Below are positions 50,662-59,944 of a DNA stretch of 64,000 nucleotides, in pieces. The stretch spans positions 1-64,000 of the forward strand of contig CACJRP010000005.1 in the NCBI GenBank assembly GCA_902595825.1. Direction: 5' to 3'. The notes below the pieces were generated by a model that did not search any database, was not told where the DNA came from, and saw only the letters and a program-made list of their open reading frames with translations. Each line of letters begins with the position of its first letter. Positions within the stretch are counted from its first letter, which is position 1. A program made the translations under genes and the position numbers. The DNA is from an uncultured Bacteroidota bacterium. GTDB taxonomy: Bacteria > Bacteroidota > Bacteroidia > Flavobacteriales > Flavobacteriaceae.

Positions 50662-51615
50662 ATGATTTTAATTACTGGAGCAACAGGTTTCGTAGGAAGA
50701 AATTTAATTCTGTCCTTATCTAAAAAAAGTGATAATCTAATTGGTCAATTTAGGAGAGAAGAAAAACTTGAGGAAACTAAAAATTTTTTTATTTCTAATA
50801 AAAAAGAAGAAATCTTTAATAAAATTATTTGGAGAAAGGCTGACATAACAAATTTTTCTGAGGTGCAAAGTCTATTCGATAAAGTTGTTGAAGTTTATCA
50901 TTGTGCAGCTTACGTATCAATGGCACTATATAAAAGCAATTATTTAAATTTGGTAAATATTACAGGGACCACCTATATAGTCAATAATTGTATTAGTAAA
51001 AAAATTAAAAAACTTTGTTTTATTAGTTCAATAGCCGCCATTGGTGAAGGTTCAAATGGGGAAATTACCGAAGAAACTGATTGGAATCCAGAAGTTGAAA
51101 AAACACCTTATTCATATTCTAAATATGGTTCAGAAATGGAGGTTTGGAGGGCATCTCAAGAAGGTGTTCCTGTTGTGATTGTAAATCCAGGAATAATAAT
51201 TGGAAATAATTCTCAGATTCAAAAAATAATTAGAACCAAATTCAATTTTTATACATCAGGTATAACGGGTTTTGTTACAGTTGAGGATGTAGTTGAGGCA
51301 ACAATTAGATTAATGGGAGAAAAAATTAAAAATGAGAGATTTATTTTGGTTTCTGAAAATATATCCTTCAAAAATTTTGTAAACCATATTTCGACAAAAA
51401 ATAAGAACTACTCAATCAACATACCTAAAGCAATTTTATATTTAATTTGGCTTATTGAAAGTTTTTTCAGTCATTTAAGGTTAAGAAATAAGTTTTTAAC
51501 AAGGGCTCTAATAAAAAGTCTCTACAGCAAAAATCATTATAACGGTAACAAAATTTGCAAATATTTACAAAACTTCAATTATTCAGCAATATATTCCTAT
51601 TTAGATAGATATTGA
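50662..51615 (+). CDS. NAD-dependent epimerase/dehydratase (extended SDR)
   Basis: 317-residue extended short-chain dehydrogenase. The NAD site is ITGATGFVGRNLIL, then CFISSIAAIG with the catalytic Ser region, and the active-site YxxxK in PYSYSKYGSE. GIIIGNNSQ and the later FVTVEDVVEATIRLM are typical of the dihydroflavonol-reductase-like branch. Substrate unknown. It is divergent from tyrS and ends 12 bases before DUF4296, with which it is convergent. Confidence 0.88.
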   Translation: MILITGATGFVGRNLILSLSKKSDNLIGQFRREEKLEETKNFFISNKKEEIFNKIIWRKADITNFSEVQSLFDKVVEVYHCAAYVSMALYKSNYLNLVNITGTTYIVNNCISKKIKKLCFISSIAAIGEGSNGEITEETDWNPEVEKTPYSYSKYGSEMEVWRASQEGVPVVIVNPGIIIGNNSQIQKIIRTKFNFYTSGITGFVTVEDVVEATIRLMGEKIKNERFILVSENISFKNFVNHISTKNKNYSINIPKAILYLIWLIESFFSHLRLRNKFLTRALIKSLYSKNHYNGNKICKYLQNFNYSAIYSYLDRY

Positions 51616-51626
51616 TATTTTTATTT

Positions 51627-51968
51627 TCATCTCTTTTTTAAATACTTTAAACTATCAATTTTTTTTTCTAAAGAGTCTTGAACTCTTCTGTAAATTAGTG
51701 CCAAAAGTTTTGGCCTTTTAGAATAATATTTTTTATTTAATTCCCAATTTAAACTGTCAATACTATACTTCTGCAAAATAAAAAAATCCTCTGGGGAAAT
51801 AATCAGTTGATTTTTCTCATAGTTTAAATTATTGATTGATTTAATTATAGATAAATCTAATAACATATTTACCATCTTATCTTGTGAAATAATATTTTCT
51901 GTTTTTATGGTATGACAAGAGTTAAAGAGAATTAACTCAAATAGAAAATAAACAAAAATTTTTTTCAT
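51627..51968 (-). CDS. DUF4296 lipoprotein
   Basis: 113 residues. The signal ends LILFNSC (lipobox), and the rest is a DUF4296 helical domain (DKMVNMLLDLSIIKSIN, YSIDSLNWELNKKYYSKRP). It is a small Bacteroidota-specific lipoprotein of unknown function, regularly encoded after dihydroorotase. Start overlaps the pyrC stop by four bases (ATGA). No catalytic residues can be identified. Confidence 0.82.
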   Translation of the reverse strand: MKKIFVYFLFELILFNSCHTIKTENIISQDKMVNMLLDLSIIKSINNLNYEKNQLIISPEDFFILQKYSIDSLNWELNKKYYSKRPKLLALIYRRVQDSLEKKIDSLKYLKKR

Positions 51969-53302
51969 CTTATATATTCGAGACTTTTTGCCGGTCCACT
52001 TTCAATAATTTTACCCTCGTTATACAATAACTTTCCATTTACCCAGGTTTTTAAAATTGATGAATTAAAGATATATCCTTCGAAAGGAGACCATCCACAT
52101 TTATACATAATATTATTTTTTGTAACTCTTGTTTTGCCTTCTAAATCAACCAAAACCATATCAGCGTAATAATTTTTTTTCAAAAAACCTCTTTTTTTAA
52201 TTTTAAATATTTTTGCAGGATTATGAGAGGCCTTCTCGACAAATTTTTCTAAAGTAATCTTACCTTGATTTACAGAATCTAGCATTGCAAGTAGTCCGTG
52301 CTGAACTAACGGTCCACCGGAGGGGGACTCTGAATATGGAAGTTTTTTTTCTTGTAAAGTGTGTGGTGCATGATCTGTAGCGTAAACATCAATTTTATCC
52401 TCATTTAAGGCGTTCCATAAAGCATTTCTGTCTGCATCAGTTTTTATTGCGGGATTCCATTTTATTCTATATTTTTTACTTTCATAATCTCTATCAGAAA
52501 ACCAAAGATGATGCGTGCAAACTTCAGAAGTTATTTGCTTTTCCTCAAGAGGTTTCTTTGAGAACAAATTTGTTTCCTTTCCGGTAGATAGGTGAAAAAC
52601 GTGAAGTCTTGCTCCGGTTTCAATAGCAAGCTTTATAGCTTCTGAAGATGATTTAAAACACGCCTCAGTGCTTCTTATTTTTGGATGAAATTTAAAAGGT
52701 ATATGTTTACCATACATCGCAAAATAGTGATTTAGATTTTTTGTTATAATTGATTCATCCTCACAATGAACAGATATTACTAATTTTGAATTTTTGAAAA
52801 TTTGTTTAAGAACCTGCTTTTTATTTACAAGCATATTACCTGTTGAAGATCCTAGAAACAATTTTAAACCGGCTACCTTATTTTCATCTATTTTTTTAAT
52901 TTCATTCAAATTTGAATTGGTTCCCCCAAACATAAATCCATAATTAGCGACTGAATTTCTACTAGCAATATTAAGTTTTTCCTCTATCTTTTTCATTGTC
53001 GTTGTCTGGGGGATTGTGTTAGGCATCTCAATAAAAGATGTAATGCCACCAGCAACTGCAGCTCTTGATTCTGAGTATATGTCACCTTTATGTGTTAATC
53101 CCGGTTCCCTAAAGTGAACCTGGTCATCAATAAGCCCTGGTATAAGATATTTATTGTTCCCTTCAACTACACTGTCTCCTTGTAATAATGGAATAGAGGA
53201 AGCAATTAATGATATTTTTTCTTTTATAATTCTAATATCTCCTTTCAATATTTTTCCTTCGTTCACAATATTTACATTTTTAATTAGAGTAGATTTTATC
53301 AT
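51965..53302 (-). CDS. pyrC: Dihydroorotase (class I)
   Basis: Zinc enzyme of pyrimidine synthesis that cyclises carbamoyl aspartate. The 445-residue length suits the class I type. Motifs: PGLIDDQVHFREPGLTHKG, GGITSFIEMPNT, SVHCEDES, EVCTHHLWFSD and YATDHAPHT. The first metal motif is normally HxH(L/F)R; here the first His is Gln (DQVH). I recall this replacement in other flavobacterial dihydroorotases, so it may still be active. It overlaps both neighbours by four bases in an operon with the DPM-type synthase gene and DUF4296. Confidence 0.92.
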   Translation of the reverse strand: MIKSTLIKNVNIVNEGKILKGDIRIIKEKISLIASSIPLLQGDSVVEGNNKYLIPGLIDDQVHFREPGLTHKGDIYSESRAAVAGGITSFIEMPNTIPQTTTMKKIEEKLNIASRNSVANYGFMFGGTNSNLNEIKKIDENKVAGLKLFLGSSTGNMLVNKKQVLKQIFKNSKLVISVHCEDESIITKNLNHYFAMYGKHIPFKFHPKIRSTEACFKSSSEAIKLAIETGARLHVFHLSTGKETNLFSKKPLEEKQITSEVCTHHLWFSDRDYESKKYRIKWNPAIKTDADRNALWNALNEDKIDVYATDHAPHTLQEKKLPYSESPSGGPLVQHGLLAMLDSVNQGKITLEKFVEKASHNPAKIFKIKKRGFLKKNYYADMVLVDLEGKTRVTKNNIMYKCGWSPFEGYIFNSSILKTWVNGKLLYNEGKIIESGPAKSLEYIR

Positions 53303-54015
53303 ATTTTAAACAAACTTTTAATTTTGATAATTATAACTCCAAATATCGCCTCTGATATTATAGAACTATTCATTTTAGATTCACCATGAGTCCGATTTTT
53401 AAATGTTATTGGAATTTCTTTGAAATTGTATCCTAGATTCCAAAGTTTAAATTTCATTTCTATTTGAAAAGCATATCCAACAAACATTATTTTATCTAAA
53501 TTTAGTGATAATAAAGAAGACCGATTGTAACCAACAAATCCTGCAGTTGGATCCTTAACTGGTAATCCTGTAATTAATTTTACATACCAAGAGGCTCCAA
53601 TTGAAAGTATAATCCTGTTTAGCGGCCAATTGAGTACCCTTATACCATTTATATATCTTGATCCAATTACGTAATCATAAAAGTCAAGTTCTTTGATAAT
53701 GTTAATTAGCTTTTCAGGAGGATGAGACAAGTCCGCGTCCATCTGAATTATTTTTTTATATTTTTTTTTTAATGCCCACTTAAAGCCTTCAATGTAAGCT
53801 TTACCTAATCCCTGTTTTTTTTCTCTGTTAATAAGGTATATACGGTTTTTGAATTTTTTTTTGTTTTCAAGTACAACATCTTTTGTACCGTCGGGTGAAT
53901 TATCATCTATAATTAAAACATCAACAAAAATTTTAATAGCAAAAATACTTTTCAATAAAGGATTTATGTTTTCCCTTTCATTAAAAGTAGGTATTACTAA
54001 TAATGTGTTTGACAT
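53299..54015 (-). CDS. Polyprenol-phosphate mannose synthase-like GT2
   Basis: 238-residue glycosyltransferase that loads a hexose, usually mannose, onto polyprenyl phosphate. GT-A motifs: VIPTFNERENINPLL, LIIDDNSPDGTKD, IQMDADLSHPPEKL, VIGSRYING and the C-terminal amphipathic part. It overlaps pyrC by four bases, a pairing common in flavobacteria. ATG 54015 is chosen; a GTG one codon upstream is the alternative. It could feed GT-C enzymes such as the one ending at 40607, but that is speculative. Confidence 0.9.
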   Translation of the reverse strand: MSNTLLVIPTFNERENINPLLKSIFAIKIFVDVLIIDDNSPDGTKDVVLENKKKFKNRIYLINREKKQGLGKAYIEGFKWALKKKYKKIIQMDADLSHPPEKLINIIKELDFYDYVIGSRYINGIRVLNWPLNRIILSIGASWYVKLITGLPVKDPTAGFVGYNRSSLLSLNLDKIMFVGYAFQIEMKFKLWNLGYNFKEIPITFKNRTHGESKMNSSIISEAIFGVIIIKIKSLFKI

Positions 54016-54095
54016 CACATATAAAATTTTATAAATATAATGGTTTAGGTTATTTGTTTAAATCAGAAAATTAATTTAATTATTTTTTAATTTAG

Positions 54096-54752
54096 ATGAT
54101 GGACTGGATTATTCTTGATAAGCTTCATCACGATTGGATTTCAATTTTAATATTTTCCAATTTGTTTTTGTTAAGCTACACCAAATGGAGATACGATAGA
54201 AAATTCTTGTCATTTTTTAAATCAATTGACCCATCAGTTTACTTTAACAATTATGGGAATAATTTTTTTTTTAGCAAATTGTTCGGAGTTAATATCCTTA
54301 TTTTTTCTATTGCTACCATTTCTCTTTTTTTAATTTTTATCCTCTACTCCCTTAGTTTAACAAATATGATTTTATTTGAATTTTTGATTTTGTTTTCATT
54401 TTTGCTCTCGATTGGACTGATAAGTTACTTTTCATATACATTTTTAGGAAGCTTGTTAGGAGCTAAAAAAGAAATTTTAGTATACAACTTTAGTAATTTA
54501 AGGCTTCTTTTCAGAATTTCAGTACTTATTTTTATAATTGAATTCTTTCATTATTTTTATTTTTTTGATTCTTTTCTGTTTCTTAGAATAACCTTCTTTT
54601 GTGCTTTGATGTTTTACTATTTTTACAGTATAGTTGTCATTTACAATTTTTTAAAGAGTCTAAAGAGAGGAAAGTTTTATTTTATTTTGTATCTTTGCAC
54701 TCTTAAAATTACCCCTTGGGTTTTTATTTATTGGTTTATAAAATATATTTAG
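54096..54752 (+). CDS. DUF4271 integral membrane protein
   Basis: 218 residues with about five to six membrane helices. It resembles the Bacteroidota DUF4271 family, always placed before uroporphyrinogen-III synthase; here hemD starts immediately after its stop. No catalytic motif is visible. The N-terminal region WIILDKLHHDWISILIFSN and the pattern of aromatic-rich helices support the family call. Function unknown. Confidence 0.8.
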   Translation: MMDWIILDKLHHDWISILIFSNLFLLSYTKWRYDRKFLSFFKSIDPSVYFNNYGNNFFFSKLFGVNILIFSIATISLFLIFILYSLSLTNMILFEFLILFSFLLSIGLISYFSYTFLGSLLGAKKEILVYNFSNLRLLFRISVLIFIIEFFHYFYFFDSFLFLRITFFCALMFYYFYSIVVIYNFLKSLKRGKFYFILYLCTLKITPWVFIYWFIKYI

Positions 54753-55496
54753 ATGAACAAAATCAAAACCATATTAGTCTCTCAACCCAAACCTAACAGT
54801 GAAAAGTCTCCTTACAACAGATTAAAAGAAAAACATAATTTAAAGATTGATTTTAGACCTTTTATACATGTAGAGGGATTAAATGGTAGGGATGTTAGAA
54901 AGCAAAAAATTGACTTTAATGTTTTTAATTCAATTATCTTTACTAGCAGAAACTCTGTTGATCATTTTTTTAGACTATCCGAAGAAATGCGTTTCAAAGT
55001 TCCAGACTCTACCAAGTATTTTTGCCAATCAGAAGCGGTTGCATACTATTTACAAAAATATGTTGTTTATAGAAAAAGAAAAATTTATGTTGGTGAAAAA
55101 AATCTTATGGATCTTGAACCGATGTTCAACAAGTTTAAAACTGATAAATTTTTATTGCCTTCTTCTGATATTTTAAATCCAGACACTGTTGAATTTTTAA
55201 ATAATATTAATATTAATTGGAAACGAGCTCAACTCTTTAAAACTGTGACTAGTGATTTATCTGATCTTAGAGATGTTTACTATGACATATTAGTGTTTTT
55301 TAGTCCCTCAGGTATAGAATCATTATTCAAAAATTTTCCTGATTTTAAACAGAATAACACTAAAATCGCAGTTTTTGGAAATACTACCGTTGAAGCTGCC
55401 GACAACGCAAACTTGAGAATTGATATTAAGGCACCAACTAAAGAATCTCCTTCAATGACAATGGCGATTGAAAAATACATACAAAAACTAAACTAG
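54753..55496 (+). CDS. hemD: Uroporphyrinogen-III synthase
   Basis: 247-residue HemD that cyclises hydroxymethylbilane to uroporphyrinogen III in haem biosynthesis. Weakly conserved as usual, but shows VSQPKP, IIFTSRNSVDHFF, the second-lobe LVFFSPSGIESLF, and AVFGNTTVEAA. It directly follows DUF4271 with no gap. Other haem genes are not in the window. Confidence 0.88.
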   Translation: MNKIKTILVSQPKPNSEKSPYNRLKEKHNLKIDFRPFIHVEGLNGRDVRKQKIDFNVFNSIIFTSRNSVDHFFRLSEEMRFKVPDSTKYFCQSEAVAYYLQKYVVYRKRKIYVGEKNLMDLEPMFNKFKTDKFLLPSSDILNPDTVEFLNNININWKRAQLFKTVTSDLSDLRDVYYDILVFFSPSGIESLFKNFPDFKQNNTKIAVFGNTTVEAADNANLRIDIKAPTKESPSMTMAIEKYIQKLN

Positions 55497-55583
55497 TCGC
55501 AAAATTTTTAAAATTGGAATGACCAAATTTTTTTAAAGTTAAAATTCCTATTTTGCAATTAAATTAAGATAGATTTCCATTAA

Positions 55584-56027
55584 ATGGATTCAATAGATAT
55601 CAAGATTATTAATTTTTTAAGAAAAAATGCAAAAATCCCGATAGCAGAATTGTCAGAACAAATCGGAATTTCAGGTGCAGCTATTCATAAAAGAATTAAA
55701 AAACTTGAAAACAAAAACATTTTTGTTGGCTCCCAAATTAACATTGACCCAAAAAAAGTAGGCTTCACCACTCTTGCATTTGTTGGAATATATTTAGAAA
55801 AAGCAATTGATGTAAATTTTGCTATAGATAAATTAAATGCAATTGAGGAAATAACAGAGTGTCACTACACTACAGGAGATTGGAGTATACTGATTAAAAT
55901 ATATTGTAAAGATAATCAACACTTGATGAAACTTTTGAATGAGAGAATTCAAGCAATAAAAGGGGTTTCAAGAACAGAAACTTTTATTTCACTCGATCAA
56001 CAGATTTCAAGACAAATAAAAATTTAA
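55584..56027 (+). CDS. Lrp/AsnC-family transcriptional regulator
   Basis: 147-residue Lrp-type regulator: an N-terminal helix-turn-helix (PIAELSEQIGISGAAIHKRI) and a C-terminal RAM/AsnC ligand-binding domain (FVGIYLEKAIDVNFAIDKL, TGDWSILIKI). It is probably an octamer-forming amino-acid-responsive factor. It ends with a four-base tail-to-tail overlap with leuS, which makes leucine-linked control tempting but not shown. Confidence 0.9.
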   Translation: MDSIDIKIINFLRKNAKIPIAELSEQIGISGAAIHKRIKKLENKNIFVGSQINIDPKKVGFTTLAFVGIYLEKAIDVNFAIDKLNAIEEITECHYTTGDWSILIKIYCKDNQHLMKLLNERIQAIKGVSRTETFISLDQQISRQIKI

Positions 56028-58711
56028 AAAACAATATTTATTATTTTCTTTTTTATAATTATAATCTTTTTAATTGAATTATCCGTTAGGTATTTTTTTG
56101 TTTGATCATCTAATAAAATTTCTTTCTCAATTTCTTTTTCGTTTAAGTCCAAATTGAACTTTTTATTAAATCTCCTCTTTCCGTTAAATGAAATGGGATA
56201 ATCATATGAACTTTCTACTAGATATCTTTCATCGTGTTCCGGAAAGGGTTCAGCAGATATTGATTTTTTATTTCCCATTAATTCCCACAACTCTTCAGAT
56301 AAATGTGGAGCGAAAGGTGAAATTAAAATTAATAGTGGTTCTAATATTTTTTTTGATTTACAGTTTTGTGATTTCAGTTCATTAACACATATCATTAATG
56401 AACTTATACAAGTATTGAATGAAAATTTATCAATATCATTAGCAACCTTTTTTACGGTTTTGTGATAAATTTTTAAAACTTCATCGCTTGGTTGATCATC
56501 GCTAACATAAAATTCTTCATTTCTATGAAATAAATTCCAAAACTTATTTAAAAAAGAAAAGACTCCTGAAATTCCAGCTGTGTTCCATGGCTTAGACTGT
56601 TCTATGGGCCCAAGAAACATCTCATACATTCTTAAAGTATCAGCTCCATACCTTTTACAAATATCATCTGGACTGATTACATTGTATCTAGATTTTGACA
56701 TTTTTTCAATGTCTCTTGAAACATAAAATGATTCGCCTTTTATAAAATTTACATCGTTAAATTCAGGATTTTTTTGTTTTAATCTCTCAATATTTAATCT
56801 ATTTTTTTCATCGACGAAGGATACATCAACATGAATTTTTTGTGTCTTTTCGTCCTTGATCATGTCAAATGAAATGAAATCATTAGTGTTTTTGATTCTA
56901 TGGGCAAAAGCACTATTTCCTAAAATCATTCCTTGATTGACAAGCTTTTTAAATGGTTCTGTAGTACTAACATAATCTAAGTCAAATAGAACTTTATGCC
57001 AAAACCTTGCGTATAACAAATGAAGAACGGCGTGTTCTGCACCTCCAATGTACAGATCGACTGGCATCCAATATTTAATGAGATCTTTATTTGCAAATTC
57101 ATTATTATTATCAGGGTCAATAAATCTTAGAAAATACCAACATGATCCAGCCCATTGTGGCATTGTATTAGTCTCTCTCAAATAATTTTTACCATTAATT
57201 GAAATGTTAACCCAATCATTATTCCTTGCCAACGGTGACAAACCATCATTTGTTGGTAAATAGCTTTCAACTTCTGGTAATTCAAGAGGTAAATCACCAA
57301 ATTCAAGGGCTTTCTTTTTATTTCCATCGTAAATTATTGGAATTGGTTCACCCCAATATCTTTGGCGTGTAAAAATCCAATCTCTTAATTTATAATTGGT
57401 CGTTTTGGTTCCCTTATTTTTACTTTCTAACTCTTCAATTACAATAGATTTGAATTTTATATTATCAATGCCGTTATATTTTCCACAATTAATTAAAGAC
57501 CCATTTCCAGTGTAACACTCATCTTTATTGCCACCATCAATTACTTTAATTATTTTAAGATCAAATTTTTTTGCAAACTCATTATCTCTTTCATCATGTG
57601 CAGGCACTGCCATTATAGCACCAGTACCGTATGAAAAAAGAACATAATCGGAAATCCATACAGGGATTTTTTCATTTGAAATAGGATTTAAAGCAAAAGA
57701 TCCAGTGAAAACACCTGTTTTATTTTTTTCATTTTCTTGCCTCTCTAAATCACTTTTTTTTGAAGCCTGTTCTACATATTCACTTATTGATTTTCTATAT
57801 TCATCTGTAGTAATTTGATTTATCAAAGGATGTTCAGGTGCCAATACTAAATATGTTGCACCAAAAATTGTATCTGGCCTAGTTGTAAATACCTCAATAA
57901 AATTATTATCTATATAAAACTTTATTTCAGCTCCCACAGACTTTCCAATCCAGTTTTTTTGAGATAATTTTATAGGCTCAGGCCAGTCTAATTCAGATAA
58001 ATCATCAAGTAATCTATCTGCATAATCTGTTATTCTCATGACCCATTGTTTCATTGGCCTTTTAATGACAGGGAACCCCCCTCTTTCACTTAAACCACCA
58101 ACAACCTCTTCATTTGCAAGCACAGTTCCCAGTTCCTCACACCAATTAACGTCAATTGTATCAACATACGCTAATCTTCTAGAATCTATAAAAGACTCTA
58201 TTTCTTTTTCATTGAGGTTTTTTGGGATTTTTAATTTTTCTATGGGCTGAGCTTTTTTAAGCCTATGATCATAATAACTGTTGAATAATTTTAAAAAAAT
58301 CCATTGAGTCCAACGATAATAACCAATATCGCTTGTTTTAATTTCTCTATCCCAATCAAATGATAAACCTAATTTATCCAATTGATCTTTAAATCTGGCA
58401 ACATTTTCTTCTGTAGTTTTTTTAGGGTGCTGTCCTGTTTTGACCGCATATTGCTCAGCAGGTAACCCAAATGAGTCAAAACCCATAGGATGAAGAACAT
58501 TAAAACCTTTACTTCTTTTAAATCTAGAGACTATGTCAGATGCTATATAACCTAAAGGATGACCAACATGAAGCCCAGAACCCGATGGGTACGGAAACAT
58601 ATCTAACACGTAATATTTAGGTTTTACTGAATTATTATCAGCTTTAAAAGTTTTATTCTCAAGCCAATACTTCTGCCATTTCTTTTCAATTTTAAAAAAG
58701 TCGTATTTCAA
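56024..58711 (-). CDS. leuS: Leucyl-tRNA synthetase
   Basis: Class I synthetase of 895 residues charging tRNA-Leu. Motifs: HIGH-type PYPSGSGLHVGHPLG (near residue 40), the editing domain with FTTRPDTIFGATY, and EKMSKSRYNV for KMSKS. The C-terminal anticodon-binding domain and leucine-specific tail are present. The start is TTG at 58711: the frame is closed by TAA three codons upstream and MKYDFFKIEK gives the expected N-terminus. Promoter-like TATCTTTG lies 30 bases upstream on the same strand. Confidence 0.96.
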   Translation of the reverse strand: MKYDFFKIEKKWQKYWLENKTFKADNNSVKPKYYVLDMFPYPSGSGLHVGHPLGYIASDIVSRFKRSKGFNVLHPMGFDSFGLPAEQYAVKTGQHPKKTTEENVARFKDQLDKLGLSFDWDREIKTSDIGYYRWTQWIFLKLFNSYYDHRLKKAQPIEKLKIPKNLNEKEIESFIDSRRLAYVDTIDVNWCEELGTVLANEEVVGGLSERGGFPVIKRPMKQWVMRITDYADRLLDDLSELDWPEPIKLSQKNWIGKSVGAEIKFYIDNNFIEVFTTRPDTIFGATYLVLAPEHPLINQITTDEYRKSISEYVEQASKKSDLERQENEKNKTGVFTGSFALNPISNEKIPVWISDYVLFSYGTGAIMAVPAHDERDNEFAKKFDLKIIKVIDGGNKDECYTGNGSLINCGKYNGIDNIKFKSIVIEELESKNKGTKTTNYKLRDWIFTRQRYWGEPIPIIYDGNKKKALEFGDLPLELPEVESYLPTNDGLSPLARNNDWVNISINGKNYLRETNTMPQWAGSCWYFLRFIDPDNNNEFANKDLIKYWMPVDLYIGGAEHAVLHLLYARFWHKVLFDLDYVSTTEPFKKLVNQGMILGNSAFAHRIKNTNDFISFDMIKDEKTQKIHVDVSFVDEKNRLNIERLKQKNPEFNDVNFIKGESFYVSRDIEKMSKSRYNVISPDDICKRYGADTLRMYEMFLGPIEQSKPWNTAGISGVFSFLNKFWNLFHRNEEFYVSDDQPSDEVLKIYHKTVKKVANDIDKFSFNTCISSLMICVNELKSQNCKSKKILEPLLILISPFAPHLSEELWELMGNKKSISAEPFPEHDERYLVESSYDYPISFNGKRRFNKKFNLDLNEKEIEKEILLDDQTKKYLTDNSIKKIIIIKKKIINIVF

Positions 58712-58741
58712 AACAAATTACTTTTTTTAACAAAAATATAG

Positions 58742-58749
58742 CAAAGATA
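58742..58749 (-). promoter_or_regulatory. Candidate -7 element for leuS
   Basis: TATCTTTG on the minus strand (TAnnTTTG). A second match, TATTTTTG, lies at 58738-58731. Neither has a clear TTG at -33. Either would produce a short leader to the TTG start at 58711. Confidence 0.3.
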
Positions 58750-58801
58750 CTTATGAAAAAAGTTTATTAATCTTAAGAAGATTTTTTTGAATATGGTTTA
58801 C

Positions 58802-58809
58802 TAATTTTG
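58802..58809 (+). promoter_or_regulatory. Candidate -7 element for ftsX
   Basis: TAATTTTG fits TAnnTTTG. Transcription would begin near 58815, past the TTG at 58807, and supports translation of ftsX from ATG 58828. No TTG lies at ideal -33 spacing. Confidence 0.35.
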
Positions 58810-58827
58810 TTTAAATATAAATTTAAC

Positions 58828-59700
58828 ATGACCCATCAACCAGAATATCATAAATCAAGATTAATTTCTTCGTATTTTTCGGTTTCCTTAAGCATAGCTC
58901 TAGTAATTTTTATTTTGGGTGTATTGGGTATTTTACTTGTTAATTCTCAAAAAATAGAATCACATTTTAAGGAGCAAATTACATTTACTATTTATATTAA
59001 CGAGTTAACTAAACCAATTCAAATAAAACAATTACAAAAAAGTTTAAGATTAAAAAAAGAAACAAAAAAAGTGACATTTATTTCTAAGGAAAAAGCTGCT
59101 GAAATCCATGCAGAATCTATAGGAGAGGACTTTATTGAGTTTTTGGGGTATAATCCATTATTAAATTCAATAGAAGTTAGATTTTTATCTCAATATGTAT
59201 CACCTGCATTTTTAGAAAAACTGAAGTTATCCTTGGAAAATGAAAGTTATGTGAATGAAGTTTATTATGATGTTCCTCTTATTGAAATTTTAGACAAAAA
59301 TATCAAAAAAATTTCTCAGAGTTTATTGGCTACGACAATAACTTTACTTTTAATTGCGATTCTTTTAATAAACAGTTCTATTAGGATATCTATTTATTCC
59401 AAAAGATTAGTAATAAAAACGATGCAACTTGTAGGTGCAACAAAAAATTTTATTAGAAAACCATTTTTAATCAAATATTTGATGCTTGGATTTTATGGAA
59501 CATTTGTTGCTATTCTATCTCTTTCGTTGATGATTTATTTTATAGATATTAAATATCCTGAATTAGATTTAAGTAAAAATTTTTTTGAGATAATTATAGT
59601 TTTTTTGATAATTGGCATTTTAAGTTTTATAATTACTGGTATAAGTTCATTTTTGGCAACTGAACGTTTTTTGAATCTAAAAACCAATGAAGTTAATTAA
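58828..59700 (+). CDS. ftsX: Cell division permease-like protein FtsX
   Basis: 290-residue inner-membrane protein with four helices (one N-terminal, three C-terminal) and a periplasmic domain, which with FtsE signals cell-wall hydrolases at the septum. It starts THQPEYHKSRLISSYFSVSL, the flavobacterial FtsX pattern, and has the FtsX motif KTMQLVGATKNFIRKPFLIK. ATG 58828 is preferred over TTG 58807 by promoter position. ftsE is not adjacent, which is normal in Bacteroidota. Heads the ftsX-DUF3098-uppP-truB unit. Confidence 0.92.
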   Translation: MTHQPEYHKSRLISSYFSVSLSIALVIFILGVLGILLVNSQKIESHFKEQITFTIYINELTKPIQIKQLQKSLRLKKETKKVTFISKEKAAEIHAESIGEDFIEFLGYNPLLNSIEVRFLSQYVSPAFLEKLKLSLENESYVNEVYYDVPLIEILDKNIKKISQSLLATTITLLLIAILLINSSIRISIYSKRLVIKTMQLVGATKNFIRKPFLIKYLMLGFYGTFVAILSLSLMIYFIDIKYPELDLSKNFFEIIIVFLIIGILSFIITGISSFLATERFLNLKTNEVN

Positions 59701-59713
59701 CTAACAATAAATT

Positions 59714-59944
59714 ATGAATCATAAAAAGAAAATCCTTTTTAGAAGAAAAAACTATATAGTCCTTATGATTTCAATCTTATTAATCTCGTTAGGATACTTT
59801 GTAATGTCGGGAGGAGGAAGTCAAAATCCACTAATTTTCAATAACGAAATTTATAGCTTTCAAAGAATTCGTCTAGCTCCCCTACTAGTGATTTTTGGTT
59901 TTACATTAGCATTATTATCTATAATTTACAGTAAAAGAAAGTAA
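59714..59944 (+). CDS. DUF3098 membrane protein
   Basis: 76-residue two-helix membrane protein matching DUF3098: YIVLMISILLISLGYFVMSGG, a short loop beginning SQNPLIFNNEIYSFQRIRLAP, and LLVIFGFTLALLSIIY. Always found between ftsX and uppP in Bacteroidota, as I recall. Its stop overlaps the uppP start by one base (TAATG). Function unknown; linked to envelope genes by context. Confidence 0.88.
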   Translation: MNHKKKILFRRKNYIVLMISILLISLGYFVMSGGGSQNPLIFNNEIYSFQRIRLAPLLVIFGFTLALLSIIYSKRK

